Assembly: GCA_030429205.1 (NCBI GenBank)
Contig: JAUICZ010000001.1
Coordinates: forward strand, 2,276,216 to 2,340,215
Length of the DNA: 64,000 nt
Reading direction: 5' to 3'
DNA from: Bacteroidia bacterium
GTDB taxonomy: Bacteria; Bacteroidota; Bacteroidia; Chitinophagales; Chitinophagaceae
Positions 35,751 to 44,642 of this stretch are shown here, piece after piece. Made by a program: the position numbers and the translations under genes. The notes below the pieces were generated by a model. The model was not told the DNA's origin, did not search any database, and saw only the letters and a list, made by a program, of their open reading frames with translations. Positions within the stretch are counted from its first letter, which is position 1, and the number at the start of each line of letters is the position of its first letter.

Positions 35751-36974
35751 ATGAAGTTTTGGAAGAAGTTATCGCATGCAGAGCAGGATGCAAGGGTATC
35801 AGAGGCACTAAGTTTAAACATAGATTATAAGCAAAAAGTATCTTTAGGTGTACCGGCATCAAGGCTGGATGGTAATGTGTTTTACGAGCAAGCTCCTTTC
35901 TTAAAAGATGCCCCTTTACTACGCACATATGTCGCCAACCCCAATCATATCGGTTGCCATACATTAGGAGAGTCTGAATTGTTTTTTGAGGGCACACAGC
36001 AATTGGAGCGTGAGGTAATAGAGCTGTTGAGTGTAGATGTTTTATTTGCAGAAGAAGACAGCTGCGATGGATATGTAGCTGCAGGCGGTACGGAAGCCAA
36101 TATTCAGGCAGCATGGATATACAGAAACTACTTCAAAAAAGAATATGGTGCTTCATACAGCGAGATAGCACTGATCGGTTCAACAGATACACACTATTCC
36201 ATTACTAAAGCAGCAAACTTGCTGAATATAGCGTGTTACCAAGTGAAAGTAGGTAATGATGACAGGGTAATAAATGAAGAGCACTTAAATGAAACAATCA
36301 CCACAGCTAAAGAGCAAGGTGTGAAGTATTTCATTGCCATTTCAAACATGGGTACTACTATGTTTGGTAGCATAGATGATCCTGATGTATATGCCAATGC
36401 TTTTACGAAACATGAAGTGCCTTTTAAGATACATTTAGATGGTGCTTTTGGAGGGTTTATATATCCGGTAAGTAGTCAGGATAAACATGTGAGCTTCTAC
36501 AATAAAAATGTGTCTTCGGTAACACTGGATGCACACAAAATGCTACAGGCGCCATATGGCACCGGTATCTTCCTTTGTCGTAAAGGTTTGATGCAAAACG
36601 TGTTTACAGAAGAGGCGCAATATGTTCATGGTATGGATATTACACTTAGTGGCAGTAGGTCTGGTGCTAATGCTATTGCTATTTGGATGATATTGGTAAC
36701 ATACGGCCCGCATGGATGGTTCGAGAAAATAAACAAGCTGCTTAACCGTACCGACTGGATATGTAAGCAACTGGATGCGAGAAATATTTCTTACTTCAGG
36801 CATCCGAAAATGAATATCGTCACCATCAAGGCCGATGATATTCCGCATGAGGCTGCACATAAGCATGGATTAGTGCCTGATACACACGGAGGCGATGCGC
36901 ATTGGTTCAAAATAGTGGTGATGGATCATGTTGAGGTAGAGCATCTGGAGGCTTTCGTGAACGATCTGGGCTAG
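35751..36974 (+). CDS. PLP-dependent group II decarboxylase-like enzyme
   Basis: 407 residues from the ATG at 35751, preceded by AGGA and by a promoter whose -7 box contains the alternative upstream TTG codon. Fold-type I PLP enzyme: AAGGTEANIQA (cofactor phosphate), HLDGAFGGF (Asp contacting the pyridine nitrogen) and DAHKMLQAPYG with the Schiff-base Lys. The layout is that of glutamate/tyrosine/histidine decarboxylases, though it could equally be a lyase or aminotransferase of this superfamily. No amino-acid transporter adjoins it, so the substrate is not inferable. Confidence 0.85.
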   Translation: MKFWKKLSHAEQDARVSEALSLNIDYKQKVSLGVPASRLDGNVFYEQAPFLKDAPLLRTYVANPNHIGCHTLGESELFFEGTQQLEREVIELLSVDVLFAEEDSCDGYVAAGGTEANIQAAWIYRNYFKKEYGASYSEIALIGSTDTHYSITKAANLLNIACYQVKVGNDDRVINEEHLNETITTAKEQGVKYFIAISNMGTTMFGSIDDPDVYANAFTKHEVPFKIHLDGAFGGFIYPVSSQDKHVSFYNKNVSSVTLDAHKMLQAPYGTGIFLCRKGLMQNVFTEEAQYVHGMDITLSGSRSGANAIAIWMILVTYGPHGWFEKINKLLNRTDWICKQLDARNISYFRHPKMNIVTIKADDIPHEAAHKHGLVPDTHGGDAHWFKIVVMDHVEVEHLEAFVNDLG

Positions 36975-37099
36975 TTTTTCATTGCAATTTTCAGGCTTTT
37001 ATTGCAAATAACAACAGTTGTTTGCATGCTGCTTTTGTGTGACAATCAGACTGTGTTATTTGTTGATATTGAGATGATTAATCTTAAAATCAACATGTT

Positions 37100-38560
37100 A
37101 TGAAACACATTCTATGTACGTTATTCGCACTATTGGCCATTTATCAAACACAGGCACAAAAAGTAGATTTTCAGAAACTGTATAGTACTACCGGCCCCAC
37201 AAACCAAGGTAGTGATGTCGTTGAATTATCTAACGGCGATTTCATTGTTTGCGGTGTACGCAGTGTCCCGATGGGTGGGGTGCAATACATCGGTAATATT
37301 ATACTGCTTAGGTTAGATAATAAAGGGGACACAGTTTGGACAAAAGAGATAGGCACAGCTACAGATCGTGAACTTGCTTTGGGTATGACGCAGTTACCCA
37401 ATTCTGATTTGGTAATTGTGGGTAGTATCAATATCCCGCCCGATGCTACTACTACTGATGCACTAATTATCAGGGTAGATGTAAATGGTAACGTGATATG
37501 GCAGAAGCGTTACGGAGGTAGTATGCAGGATTACGTTGCAGGTGTAGCTGTAGACAATAATCATATTATCGTATGCGGACAAACCAACAGTTATGGCGCG
37601 GGTGACACAGATGCATGGTTGCTTAAATTGGATATGAATGGTGATACTGTATGGACCAGCACTTTTGGTGGAACTGCTTTTGATGACTCATGGGATGTAG
37701 TTGTAGTGAATGGTGAGTACTATATCGCGGGTGGCACATATAGTTTTGCCAACGGGCAATATGATGATGCATGGATAGTAAAAGTGGATGGATCCGGTAA
37801 AGAGGTTTGGAAGAAGAGCTATGGTGTACAGAACAAGGTAGATTGGGCATGGGCATTGGAAGCAGATATAAATAACGGTATTGCAGATGGGTTGGTATTT
37901 GTAGGCATAAATAATACAGAAGAAAATCAGCCGGGTAATGCCAATGGTAATTTGTACTTCATGAAGATAGATCTGGCAGGTAATGTGGTATGGAACAGGA
38001 CTATAGTTGGTACCCCATGGCGTAGAGAGGGCATAGATATAAAACAAACTAAAGACAGGGGATTTGTTATAGCAGGGTATAAGTTAGAACCCTCCGTGCA
38101 AAGCCAGCAACTATATGTAGTAAGAACAAATAATGCAGGCTATGTAATGTGGGATACAGCCTATGGACAGTCAGACTCCAGCTATACACCCAGTGGCGTT
38201 ACTGTAACTAGTGACGGCGGTTGGATAGTTACAGGGGCTGTGTTTACACCGGGCCAACAGATCAGGTATATATTCGTAACAAAGTTCAGTGGCGGAGGTA
38301 CAAGTATAGAAACCACATTGCAGGAAGCATCTGATGTGATTGTTTTTCCTAACCCGGCTGAAAGTCAGTTCTATGTAAAAACAACCGGGGGTGATTATAT
38401 AAATAGAATTATAATAACTAATATAGATGGCAGGGTAGTACAGGATATTCAATACAAGTTGAAGAAAGAGGTTGCATTGAAGATTCTTACACAAGGTAAT
38501 TACATTGTTGATGTGTATACAGAAAACGGTGTGACAAGGCAGAAACTATTAGTGAAATAA
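37100..38560 (+). CDS. T9SS-exported beta-propeller protein
   Basis: 486 residues: signal peptide ending in QAQ (residue 20), then seven or so propeller-like repeats of about 50 residues with the pattern GDTVWTKE.G / D.G.VIAGY (about 25-400), and a type A T9SS sorting domain (VIVFPNPAESQFYV to KLLVK). Predicted to be secreted or surface-bound; ligand unknown. A two-component system starts nine bases downstream on the same strand, so the protein may be part of its sensing circuit. Confidence 0.88.
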   Translation: MKHILCTLFALLAIYQTQAQKVDFQKLYSTTGPTNQGSDVVELSNGDFIVCGVRSVPMGGVQYIGNIILLRLDNKGDTVWTKEIGTATDRELALGMTQLPNSDLVIVGSINIPPDATTTDALIIRVDVNGNVIWQKRYGGSMQDYVAGVAVDNNHIIVCGQTNSYGAGDTDAWLLKLDMNGDTVWTSTFGGTAFDDSWDVVVVNGEYYIAGGTYSFANGQYDDAWIVKVDGSGKEVWKKSYGVQNKVDWAWALEADINNGIADGLVFVGINNTEENQPGNANGNLYFMKIDLAGNVVWNRTIVGTPWRREGIDIKQTKDRGFVIAGYKLEPSVQSQQLYVVRTNNAGYVMWDTAYGQSDSSYTPSGVTVTSDGGWIVTGAVFTPGQQIRYIFVTKFSGGGTSIETTLQEASDVIVFPNPAESQFYVKTTGGDYINRIIITNIDGRVVQDIQYKLKKEVALKILTQGNYIVDVYTENGVTRQKLLVK

Positions 38561-38569
38561 TACAGCTTA

Positions 38570-39589
38570 ATGGCTAAAAGAAAGATCAAATACAACTCAT
38601 ACAGGTGGTTGTTACACATACTTGTATGGGTTGTATATTTTTCAATTACTTTCCTGCCTGTGCTTTTTAAAATGCCAATTGCAGCAAGACTCTTCTACAT
38701 CGGGCATTTTATAATACTGGCCGGTACAGTTTATATGAATATTTACGGATTGATGAAGCTGTACTTCTATAAAGAAGAATACAGGAAGTACATTTTTTCA
38801 TTAATAGCGCTGTTGCTATTGGGCGAGTTGATGATATATGGCTCTTCATTAATATTCGACTATCCGCCCGAGGGAGAAAAGTATTTTCAAAAAATGACTT
38901 CTTCCATGTTGGTGTATTGTGCGGAGTTCATTTTCTTATCAATGTATAAAATAGCCAAAGAGCTATATTTCAAAACAAAACGCTCTAAGGAGCTGGAGTT
39001 TGAAAAGATGCAGGCAGAACTGGTGCTGCTGCGCAGCCAGTTAGACGCTCATTTTTTATTTAATACACTCAACAATATATACTTGTTAGTACTCAATAAA
39101 TCTGCTAAAGCGGCTGATGCTATACTTATGTTGTCCGACCTGTTGAGCTATAATATATACGATAGCAGGCAGCAAAAAGTAGATGTTGCTAAAGAATGTG
39201 AGTTTATAGAAAATTACATCAACCTGCAAAAGCTCAGGTTGAATGATGACCAGAAAGTCTTCTTTGATGTGGAAGGCGATAGAAAGGGGCTGATAGAACC
39301 TCTGATACTATTTAATTTTATAGAAAACGCATTTAAACATGCTGCTGATACCGTTGAGGTAAATGGCAAAATGTATTATGTATATATGAAAATGTACTTG
39401 GATAGTGATAGCCTTACACTAACGATTGTGAACGGGTATAAACGAAAAGAGGTGAATACAGAAGGGGTGGGTATAGTTAATGCCCGTAAAAGATTGGATA
39501 TAGTATACGGTGAAAACTATGAACTGGATATCGATACTTCAAAAACAAGAGAGTACAGGGTGCATTTAAAAATAAATGAACTGCAATGA
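38570..39589 (+). CDS. LytS/YehU-type sensor histidine kinase
   Basis: 339 residues. Four transmembrane helices (about 14-130) and a short coiled coil lead to the His_kinase domain with phospho-acceptor His161 in QLDAHFLFNTLNNIY, and an ATPase domain with NFIENAFKHA and GVGIVNARKRL. There is no large sensor domain, so the membrane helices probably detect the signal. The stop overlaps the response-regulator start (ATGA), and the operon begins with a T9SS-exported propeller protein. Confidence 0.92.
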   Translation: MAKRKIKYNSYRWLLHILVWVVYFSITFLPVLFKMPIAARLFYIGHFIILAGTVYMNIYGLMKLYFYKEEYRKYIFSLIALLLLGELMIYGSSLIFDYPPEGEKYFQKMTSSMLVYCAEFIFLSMYKIAKELYFKTKRSKELEFEKMQAELVLLRSQLDAHFLFNTLNNIYLLVLNKSAKAADAILMLSDLLSYNIYDSRQQKVDVAKECEFIENYINLQKLRLNDDQKVFFDVEGDRKGLIEPLILFNFIENAFKHAADTVEVNGKMYYVYMKMYLDSDSLTLTIVNGYKRKEVNTEGVGIVNARKRLDIVYGENYELDIDTSKTREYRVHLKINELQ

Positions 39590-40272
39590 TCAAATGCCTG
39601 ATAGTAGATGATGAACCTTTTGCAATAGAGCTGATAGAAAAGCATATATCAGCCTTTGAGGATATGCAGGTGGTAGCCACCTGCAAGGATGTGGTAGAGG
39701 CTGTTAATGTACTACAGGCTCACCAGGTAGATCTTATGTTTTTAGATGTACGTATGCCCGAGATAACAGGCATTGAGTTTTTGGAGAACACCCAAGACCC
39801 TCCCCAGGTAATTCTTACCACAGCATATCGTGAATATGCAGTACAGGCATATGAGTTTGGTGTATTAGATTATTTGGTAAAGCCTATATCCTTTATGCGT
39901 TTTGCAAAAGCTGTTGAACGTTACCGACAGTTGAACCAATCGCCTAAAGCAGATATAATGGGTGTGCCTGTGGTGGTAAAATCAGGTGCTGATTATCATA
40001 AAATACTCCCCAAAAACATTAAGTATATAAAGAGTGCAAGGGAGTATGTAAGTATTCAATGTTCAAAAGCACAATACCTGGTTCGCAGCTCTATGACGGA
40101 AATATTGGAAGAATTGCCTCAGGGCTTTTTTGTACAAGTGCACAAATCTTATATAGTGCCTGTAGGTGATATTACTTCCATTACTTCGTCGGATGTGATA
40201 TTGGCGGATGATAGCAAAATACCTTTGGGTCGGTCATATGCAGATGCTGTAAAAAAGAATTTTTCTGCCTGA
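39586..40272 (+). CDS. LytTR-family response regulator
   Basis: 228 residues. The receiver domain has Asp8-Asp9 and the phospho-acceptor Asp54 in LMFLDVRMPE, and a conserved LVKPI. The C-terminal LytTR DNA-binding domain follows (about 120-225; RSSMTEILEELP, FVQVHKSYIV). Partner of the preceding kinase, translationally coupled by a four-base overlap. Targets cannot be assigned; LytTR proteins bind pairs of direct repeats, so the repeat array at 15717-15756 is one site to consider, though there is no direct evidence. Confidence 0.93.
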   Translation: MIKCLIVDDEPFAIELIEKHISAFEDMQVVATCKDVVEAVNVLQAHQVDLMFLDVRMPEITGIEFLENTQDPPQVILTTAYREYAVQAYEFGVLDYLVKPISFMRFAKAVERYRQLNQSPKADIMGVPVVVKSGADYHKILPKNIKYIKSAREYVSIQCSKAQYLVRSSMTEILEELPQGFFVQVHKSYIVPVGDITSITSSDVILADDSKIPLGRSYADAVKKNFSA

Positions 40273-40319
40273 TTGATTATTTTAGCTCATTATTTCTCTA
40301 ACAGATAATTTATTGAAGG

Positions 40320-40913
40320 GTGACTCCCGAACGTGAAGCCAATATAAAACGCGTATTGAGTATGCGCCAGCCCGACCTGGCTGTACTGATGGAAGATGTG
40401 GAAGACCCGCATAATATCTTTGCCATTATGCGTACCTGCGATGCTGTAGGCGTGCAAGATCTGTATATCGTCAATACCAAATTCAGAAGGCATAGAAAGC
40501 ACGGTAAGCGCAGCTCATCCTCTGCAAAAAAATGGGTTACGGTACATGAGTTTGAAGATAAAGAAGCCTGTATCAAAGAAGTAAAACAGAAGTACGATAA
40601 GCTACTGGCAACGTACCTGGATGAGGGTGCTAAATCTTATTACGATGTAGACTATACAGAATCATTGGTGCTGGCATTTGGTAACGAGCGTTACGGTATT
40701 TCTGAAGAACTTTTAGCTCAATGTGATGGTTCTTTTTATATTCCACAAGCCGGGATGATTAAATCGTTGAATGTATCTGTAGCTTGTGCTGTTACACTGT
40801 ACGAGGCTAAAAGGCAAAGAGTAGAGAAAGGGTATTACAATGGGGGAAAACGCCTGCCTGATGAGCACTGGAATGAGTTATATACTAAGTGGAGCATCAA
40901 CGAAAAGAAATAA
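40320..40913 (+). CDS. trmH: TrmH-type tRNA 2'-O-methyltransferase
   Basis: 197 residues starting at GTG (40320), preceded by GAAGG. SPOUT-fold enzyme with VLMEDVEDPHNIFAIMRTCDAVG (motif 1, catalytic Arg), LVLAFGNERYGIS (motif 2) and IPQAGMIKSLNVSVACAVTLYEA (motif 3, SAM knot). It fits tRNA (guanosine-18-2'-O)-methyltransferase. It stands alone between the response regulator and a bidirectional terminator shared with the sigma factor gene. Confidence 0.9.
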   Translation: MTPEREANIKRVLSMRQPDLAVLMEDVEDPHNIFAIMRTCDAVGVQDLYIVNTKFRRHRKHGKRSSSSAKKWVTVHEFEDKEACIKEVKQKYDKLLATYLDEGAKSYYDVDYTESLVLAFGNERYGISEELLAQCDGSFYIPQAGMIKSLNVSVACAVTLYEAKRQRVEKGYYNGGKRLPDEHWNELYTKWSINEKK

Positions 40914-40914
40914 A

Positions 40915-40940
40915 AAAAGCGCTGAATCATCAGCGCTTTT
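40915..40940. terminator. Bidirectional terminator, trmH / sigma factor
   Basis: Perfect 11-base-pair stem (AAAAGCGCTGA / TCAGCGCTTTT) with a four-base loop between the convergent ends of trmH and the sigma-factor gene; A and T runs on both sides let it work in either direction. Confidence 0.9.
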
Positions 40941-40963
40941 AAAAAAAATATTGTCTCTTTAAT

Positions 40964-41833
40964 TTAGTTACCTAAATAAGACTTCAATAGTTGGCAACGT
41001 GTTGTTGTACGTAATTTTGTGATCGCTTTGTCTTTGATCTGGCGTACACGCTCGCGAGTTAAAGAGAATTTCTCACCGATATCCTCTAAGCTCATTGGGT
41101 GTTCAACACCGATACCAAAGTATAGTTTGATCACATCGCGTTGGCGCTCAGTAAGTGTACCTAAAGAACGCTCTATTTCACGACGTAGTGAATCGTAATG
41201 AGATAGCTCTGAATCAGCAGCTTCTGAATTTGGGTTTTCTAATACATCCAAAAGTGTGTTGTCTTCGCTATCCACAAATGGTGCATCAACAGATACGTGA
41301 CGAGCTGCAACACCAAGTGTTGTTTCTACTTCTTCAGTACCAATTTCAAGAATGCTGGCTAACTCTTCTGTAGAAGGCTCACGCTCAAACTCTTGTTCTA
41401 GCTGTGAGTACGCTTTACTGATTTTGTTAGATAAACCAACTTTGTTTAATGGTAAGCGAACAATACGAGATTGTTCTGCCAATGCTTGCAATATAGATTG
41501 ACGGATCCACCATACTGCATAAGAAATGAATTTGAAACCACGTGTTTCATCAAAGCGTTGCGCAGCTTTAATAAGACCCAGGTTACCCTCGTTGATCAAG
41601 TCACTTAATGATAAGCCCTGATTTTGATATTGCTTAGCAACAGACACGACGAAACGCAAGTTGGCTTTTGTTAGTTTCTCCAATGCAATTTGGTCGCCTT
41701 GTTTAATTCTAATAGCTAAGTTTACCTCTTCCTCCGGTGTAATAAGATCTACTTTACCAATCTCTTGTAAATACTTCTCTAACGATTGGCTCTCACGATT
41801 TGTAATGGATTTCGTGATTTTTAGCTGACGCAT
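40964..41833 (-). CDS. rpoD: Primary RNA polymerase sigma factor (RpoD/SigA type)
   Basis: 289 residues beginning [10 protein letters not shown], the usual start and length for the primary sigma factor of Bacteroidota, which lacks the long region 1.1. Regions are in order: 1.2 ([20 protein letters not shown]), 2 ([55 protein letters not shown] is the core of 2.1-2.4, about 65-120), 3 and 4 ([33 protein letters not shown]). An open frame extends upstream to 41929, but that point lies inside the promoter, so the shorter start is right. Confidence 0.96.
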   Translation of the reverse strand: MRQLKITKSITNRESQSLEKYLQEIGKVDLITPEEEVNLAIRIKQGDQIALEKLTKANLRFVVSVAKQYQNQGLSLSDLINEGNLGLIKAAQRFDETRGFKFISYAVWWIRQSILQALAEQSRIVRLPLNKVGLSNKISKAYSQLEQEFEREPSTEELASILEIGTEEVETTLGVAARHVSVDAPFVDSEDNTLLDVLENPNSEAADSELSHYDSLRREIERSLGTLTERQRDVIKLYFGIGVEHPMSLEDIGEKFSLTRERVRQIKDKAITKLRTTTRCQLLKSYLGN

Positions 41834-41908
41834 AGACATAGGCAGAGCTTCTTTTTTTTTAGTTAAAAATAAGCCACAGTGTGACTCTTTAGAATGACAT
41901 AAGTATGG

Positions 41909-41939
41909 CAAATCTAAGGTTATAGACAATTCAACCCAA
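41909..41939 (-). promoter_or_regulatory. Promoter of primary sigma factor gene
   Basis: Minus-strand TTG, 20 bases, TAGATTTG: exact consensus. Transcription from about 41902 leaves a leader of roughly 70 bases, with the run AAAAAAAAAGAAG shortly before the start codons. The promoter shows that this sigma factor is likely transcribed by its own type of holoenzyme. Confidence 0.8.
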
Positions 41940-42022
41940 AAAAAATTAAGAATACCTTAACAGCGGGGACACAAAAACATATTTTAAAACAAAATATTTC
42001 GTGTGATTTTTTTATAAAAATT

Positions 42023-42051
42023 TTGATTGTTCACCCATTTTTATATAATTG
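42023..42051 (+). promoter_or_regulatory. Probable promoter of START-like gene
   Basis: TTG, 18 bases, TATAATTG: five of six fixed -7 positions match and the spacing is one base short of the usual range. Transcription would begin about 15 bases before the ATG at 42071. Confidence 0.5.
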
Positions 42052-42070
42052 CAGCTTAGAAAGTGTAAGA

Positions 42071-42454
42071 ATGAGTCAAAAGAAAATAATGTACTCTCTG
42101 GAGTTCCCGATACGTTGCTCCCCATCAATATTGTTTGAATTTTTATCAACTCCGGTAGGCCTTTCAGAATGGTTCGCAGATAAAGTTGACAGTAGAGATG
42201 ATGTATTTAAATTCACATGGAATGGTGCAGTTGATACCGCGTATAAGATAGAAGAGATAGAAGAAGAATATGTAAGGTATCGTTGGGATTACTACAACGA
42301 CGATGAATTCTTTGAATTTAGAGTTGAACAAAGCCCGGTTACAAACGAAACGATTTTAACCATTACAGACTTTGCAGATAAATTTGATATAAAAGATTCT
42401 GAAAGTTTGTGGGATTCTCAAGTTGCAGACTTGAAACATAGAATCGGTAGCTAG
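42071..42454 (+). CDS. START-like (SRPBCC) domain protein
   Basis: 127 residues from the ATG at 42071. Small SRPBCC/AHSA1-like fold recognisable by SLEFPIRCSPSILFEFLSTPVGLSEWFAD, FTWNG and RYRWDYY, with a C-terminal helix. Such proteins bind hydrophobic ligands or act as cochaperone-like domains; this single-domain version is common in Bacteroidota and uncharacterised. It has its own promoter and sits between the sigma factor (divergent) and the LptF/G permease. Confidence 0.82.
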   Translation: MSQKKIMYSLEFPIRCSPSILFEFLSTPVGLSEWFADKVDSRDDVFKFTWNGAVDTAYKIEEIEEEYVRYRWDYYNDDEFFEFRVEQSPVTNETILTITDFADKFDIKDSESLWDSQVADLKHRIGS

Positions 42455-42510
42455 CACTAGCCATTATATCAATTTATAGTTTCTTTATCATTATTGGTAG
42501 TGCTTTTGTG

Positions 42511-42518
42511 TAGTTTTG
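42511..42518 (+). promoter_or_regulatory. -7 element before LptF/G gene
   Basis: TAGTTTTG fits TAnnTTTG exactly, 17 bases before the TTG start codon. The nearest upstream TTG is only 14 bases away, so the -33 part is weak. Confidence 0.4.
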
Positions 42519-42534
42519 TGTAAATATCCGCGAT

Positions 42535-43986
42535 TTGATCAAAAAGCTGGACATACTTATTCTCAAAAGCTTTATTGGCCCATTCATTGTTACCTTTTTT
42601 GTTACATTGTTTGTACTGGTAATGCAGTTTTTTTGGCTGTATATGGACGAACTTCTGGGCAAAGGTTTAGGTGCCTGGATGATTATACAGCTGCTGTTTT
42701 ACATGTCTACAACTATGGTGCCTATGGCATTGCCGTTGGGTATAGTATTAGCTTCAATAATGACTTTCGGGAATTTAGGTGAAAGCTTTGAGCTGGTAGC
42801 TATTAAATCCGCAGGTATTTCATTGCTTAGGTTCATGAGGTCATTGTTTTTCTTCATGATCGTTATTGGGTGTTTGGCATTTGTATTCAGTAACAATGTA
42901 ATTCCATATGCTAACCTAAAAGCATTGTCACTCTTGTACGATCTGCGTAACTCAAAACCTGCTTTTGATATTAAAGAAGGGCAATTCAATAGTGATATTG
43001 AGGACTTTTCCATCCATGTAGGACACAAAGATAGAGATGGGAAAACCATTAGAGATGTGATCGTATATGATCATACATCAGGCTATGGTAATGACAAGGT
43101 GATTATTGCAAAAGAAGGAGAAATGATCCCATCACCCGATAATCAATTTCTTGTTTTTAGGTTGAAGGATGGTTGGCGATACGAGGAATACTCTAATAAA
43201 AATGGTAGCCAGACAAAAGAGCAGGTACGTATGTATTTCAAGCAGTGGGATAAAGTCTTCGACCTGTCTTCCTTTAAACTGCAACGTACCAACCAGGACC
43301 TATTTAAGAATGCTTATCAGATGATGAATGTTAAGCAGCTGAATCACGAAATTGATAGTCATAAAAGGTTCTTAGATCGTTTGCCGCAAAAGGTTTACCA
43401 TCACTTACGCCCATACGTTACGGTACTTGATACTGCTCAAAGAGATAGTTTATTAGAGTTAATCTCTAATGCATCTGTGCCGCAACAGACATCCTTTAAA
43501 GGTGGCTTTATTGATTATGTACCTGATAGCTTAAGACAAAAAGTGGTGCAGCTCGCCGTTAGTCAGGTGCGCAGTAGTAAACAGATGGTTAATATTAGTG
43601 TATCAGAAGCGTACATTAAGAACAATAAATTTGTTACCTGGAATATAGAATTGCACAGAAAGTTTACACTTTCTTTTGCCTGTGTTTTGCTGTTTCTAAT
43701 AGGAGCACCTTTAGGAGCAATAATCAGAAAAGGAGGTATGGGGATGCCATTGCTGTTTGCTATTGGCTTTTTTGTGGTTTTCCATATTATGTCCATTGTT
43801 GGTGAAAAGCTGGCAAGGTCAGAGGCTGTAGAAGAATGGGTAGGTATGTGGATGGCAACGGTGATGTTGCTGCCAATATCATTTATACTAATACAGCAGG
43901 CACGTAACGACTCTCAGGTATTTAACAAAGAACTGTATATTAGAATTTGGAAGGCTGTATCCGGGGTATTCAAAAAATCTAAATAG
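42535..43986 (+). CDS. LptF/LptG family permease
   Basis: 483 residues of the YjgP/YjgQ family, the inner-membrane subunit of the ABC system that lifts lipopolysaccharide from the membrane. Six helices in two groups of three (about 10-120 and 360-470) flank a periplasmic beta-jellyroll region. The start appears to be TTG: the family N terminus (KKLD, followed by FIGPFIVTFF) begins directly after it and no ATG is available nearby. It overlaps the next gene's GTG by one base. The matching second permease or ATPase is not in this window. Confidence 0.9.
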   Translation: MIKKLDILILKSFIGPFIVTFFVTLFVLVMQFFWLYMDELLGKGLGAWMIIQLLFYMSTTMVPMALPLGIVLASIMTFGNLGESFELVAIKSAGISLLRFMRSLFFFMIVIGCLAFVFSNNVIPYANLKALSLLYDLRNSKPAFDIKEGQFNSDIEDFSIHVGHKDRDGKTIRDVIVYDHTSGYGNDKVIIAKEGEMIPSPDNQFLVFRLKDGWRYEEYSNKNGSQTKEQVRMYFKQWDKVFDLSSFKLQRTNQDLFKNAYQMMNVKQLNHEIDSHKRFLDRLPQKVYHHLRPYVTVLDTAQRDSLLELISNASVPQQTSFKGGFIDYVPDSLRQKVVQLAVSQVRSSKQMVNISVSEAYIKNNKFVTWNIELHRKFTLSFACVLLFLIGAPLGAIIRKGGMGMPLLFAIGFFVVFHIMSIVGEKLARSEAVEEWVGMWMATVMLLPISFILIQQARNDSQVFNKELYIRIWKAVSGVFKKSK

Positions 43987-44633
43987 TGCAAAAGCCACAC
44001 ACGTCTTATAATCTATATTTTTTGCTGCCTTTTTTAACGTGGGTAATCATTGGTGGCGCAATACAACTGCTATATACACAAGAAGAGATATTTAAAGCTA
44101 TCAACGGGACGCATAACGATGTTTTAGACCATTTAATGTATTATGGTACCTATGTTGGTGAAGGTGCAGTGATATCATCAGTATTGCTTGTTTTAATGTT
44201 TTTGATACCGTCGTTAAGAAACTGGTGGTACTTTACAGCAGCATTATTATCAAACGTAATACCTTCTTTACTAACACAGGTCATTAAACGTTCGATAAAT
44301 GCTCCACGACCTTTAAATGTGTTTAACGAAGCAGGGTGGATACACATATTGCCTGATTGGCCAAGACATATGTCTAATAGCTTTCCTTCCGGTCATACAT
44401 GTGGCGCATTTACTTTCGTTACATTTTTGGCACTTTTATTATGGCCCAGATACAAGTATTTCGGTATAGTGTTATTTCTATTGGGTTTATTAGTGGCATA
44501 TTCACGGGTATATTTAGCTGTACACTTTTTTAAAGATGTGTATGTTGGTAGCATAATAGGTACAGTAGCTACACTGCTTATTGTGGCTTTAATGAACAGG
44601 TACAAAAGCTTGTTTTTCAAAAAAGCGCAGTAA
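43986..44633 (+). CDS. PAP2-family membrane phosphatase
   Basis: 215 residues, GTG start overlapping the preceding stop codon (TAGTG). The three phosphatase motifs are present: KRSINAPRP, SFPSGHTCG and SRVYLAVHFFKDV, in a six-helix membrane protein. Likely dephosphorylates undecaprenyl pyrophosphate or a lipid A-type phosphate; position between an LptF/G permease and a lipid-linked sugar transferase supports an envelope-lipid role. Confidence 0.9.
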   Translation: MQKPHTSYNLYFLLPFLTWVIIGGAIQLLYTQEEIFKAINGTHNDVLDHLMYYGTYVGEGAVISSVLLVLMFLIPSLRNWWYFTAALLSNVIPSLLTQVIKRSINAPRPLNVFNEAGWIHILPDWPRHMSNSFPSGHTCGAFTFVTFLALLLWPRYKYFGIVLFLLGLLVAYSRVYLAVHFFKDVYVGSIIGTVATLLIVALMNRYKSLFFKKAQ

Positions 44634-44642
44634 TATTGTGAC

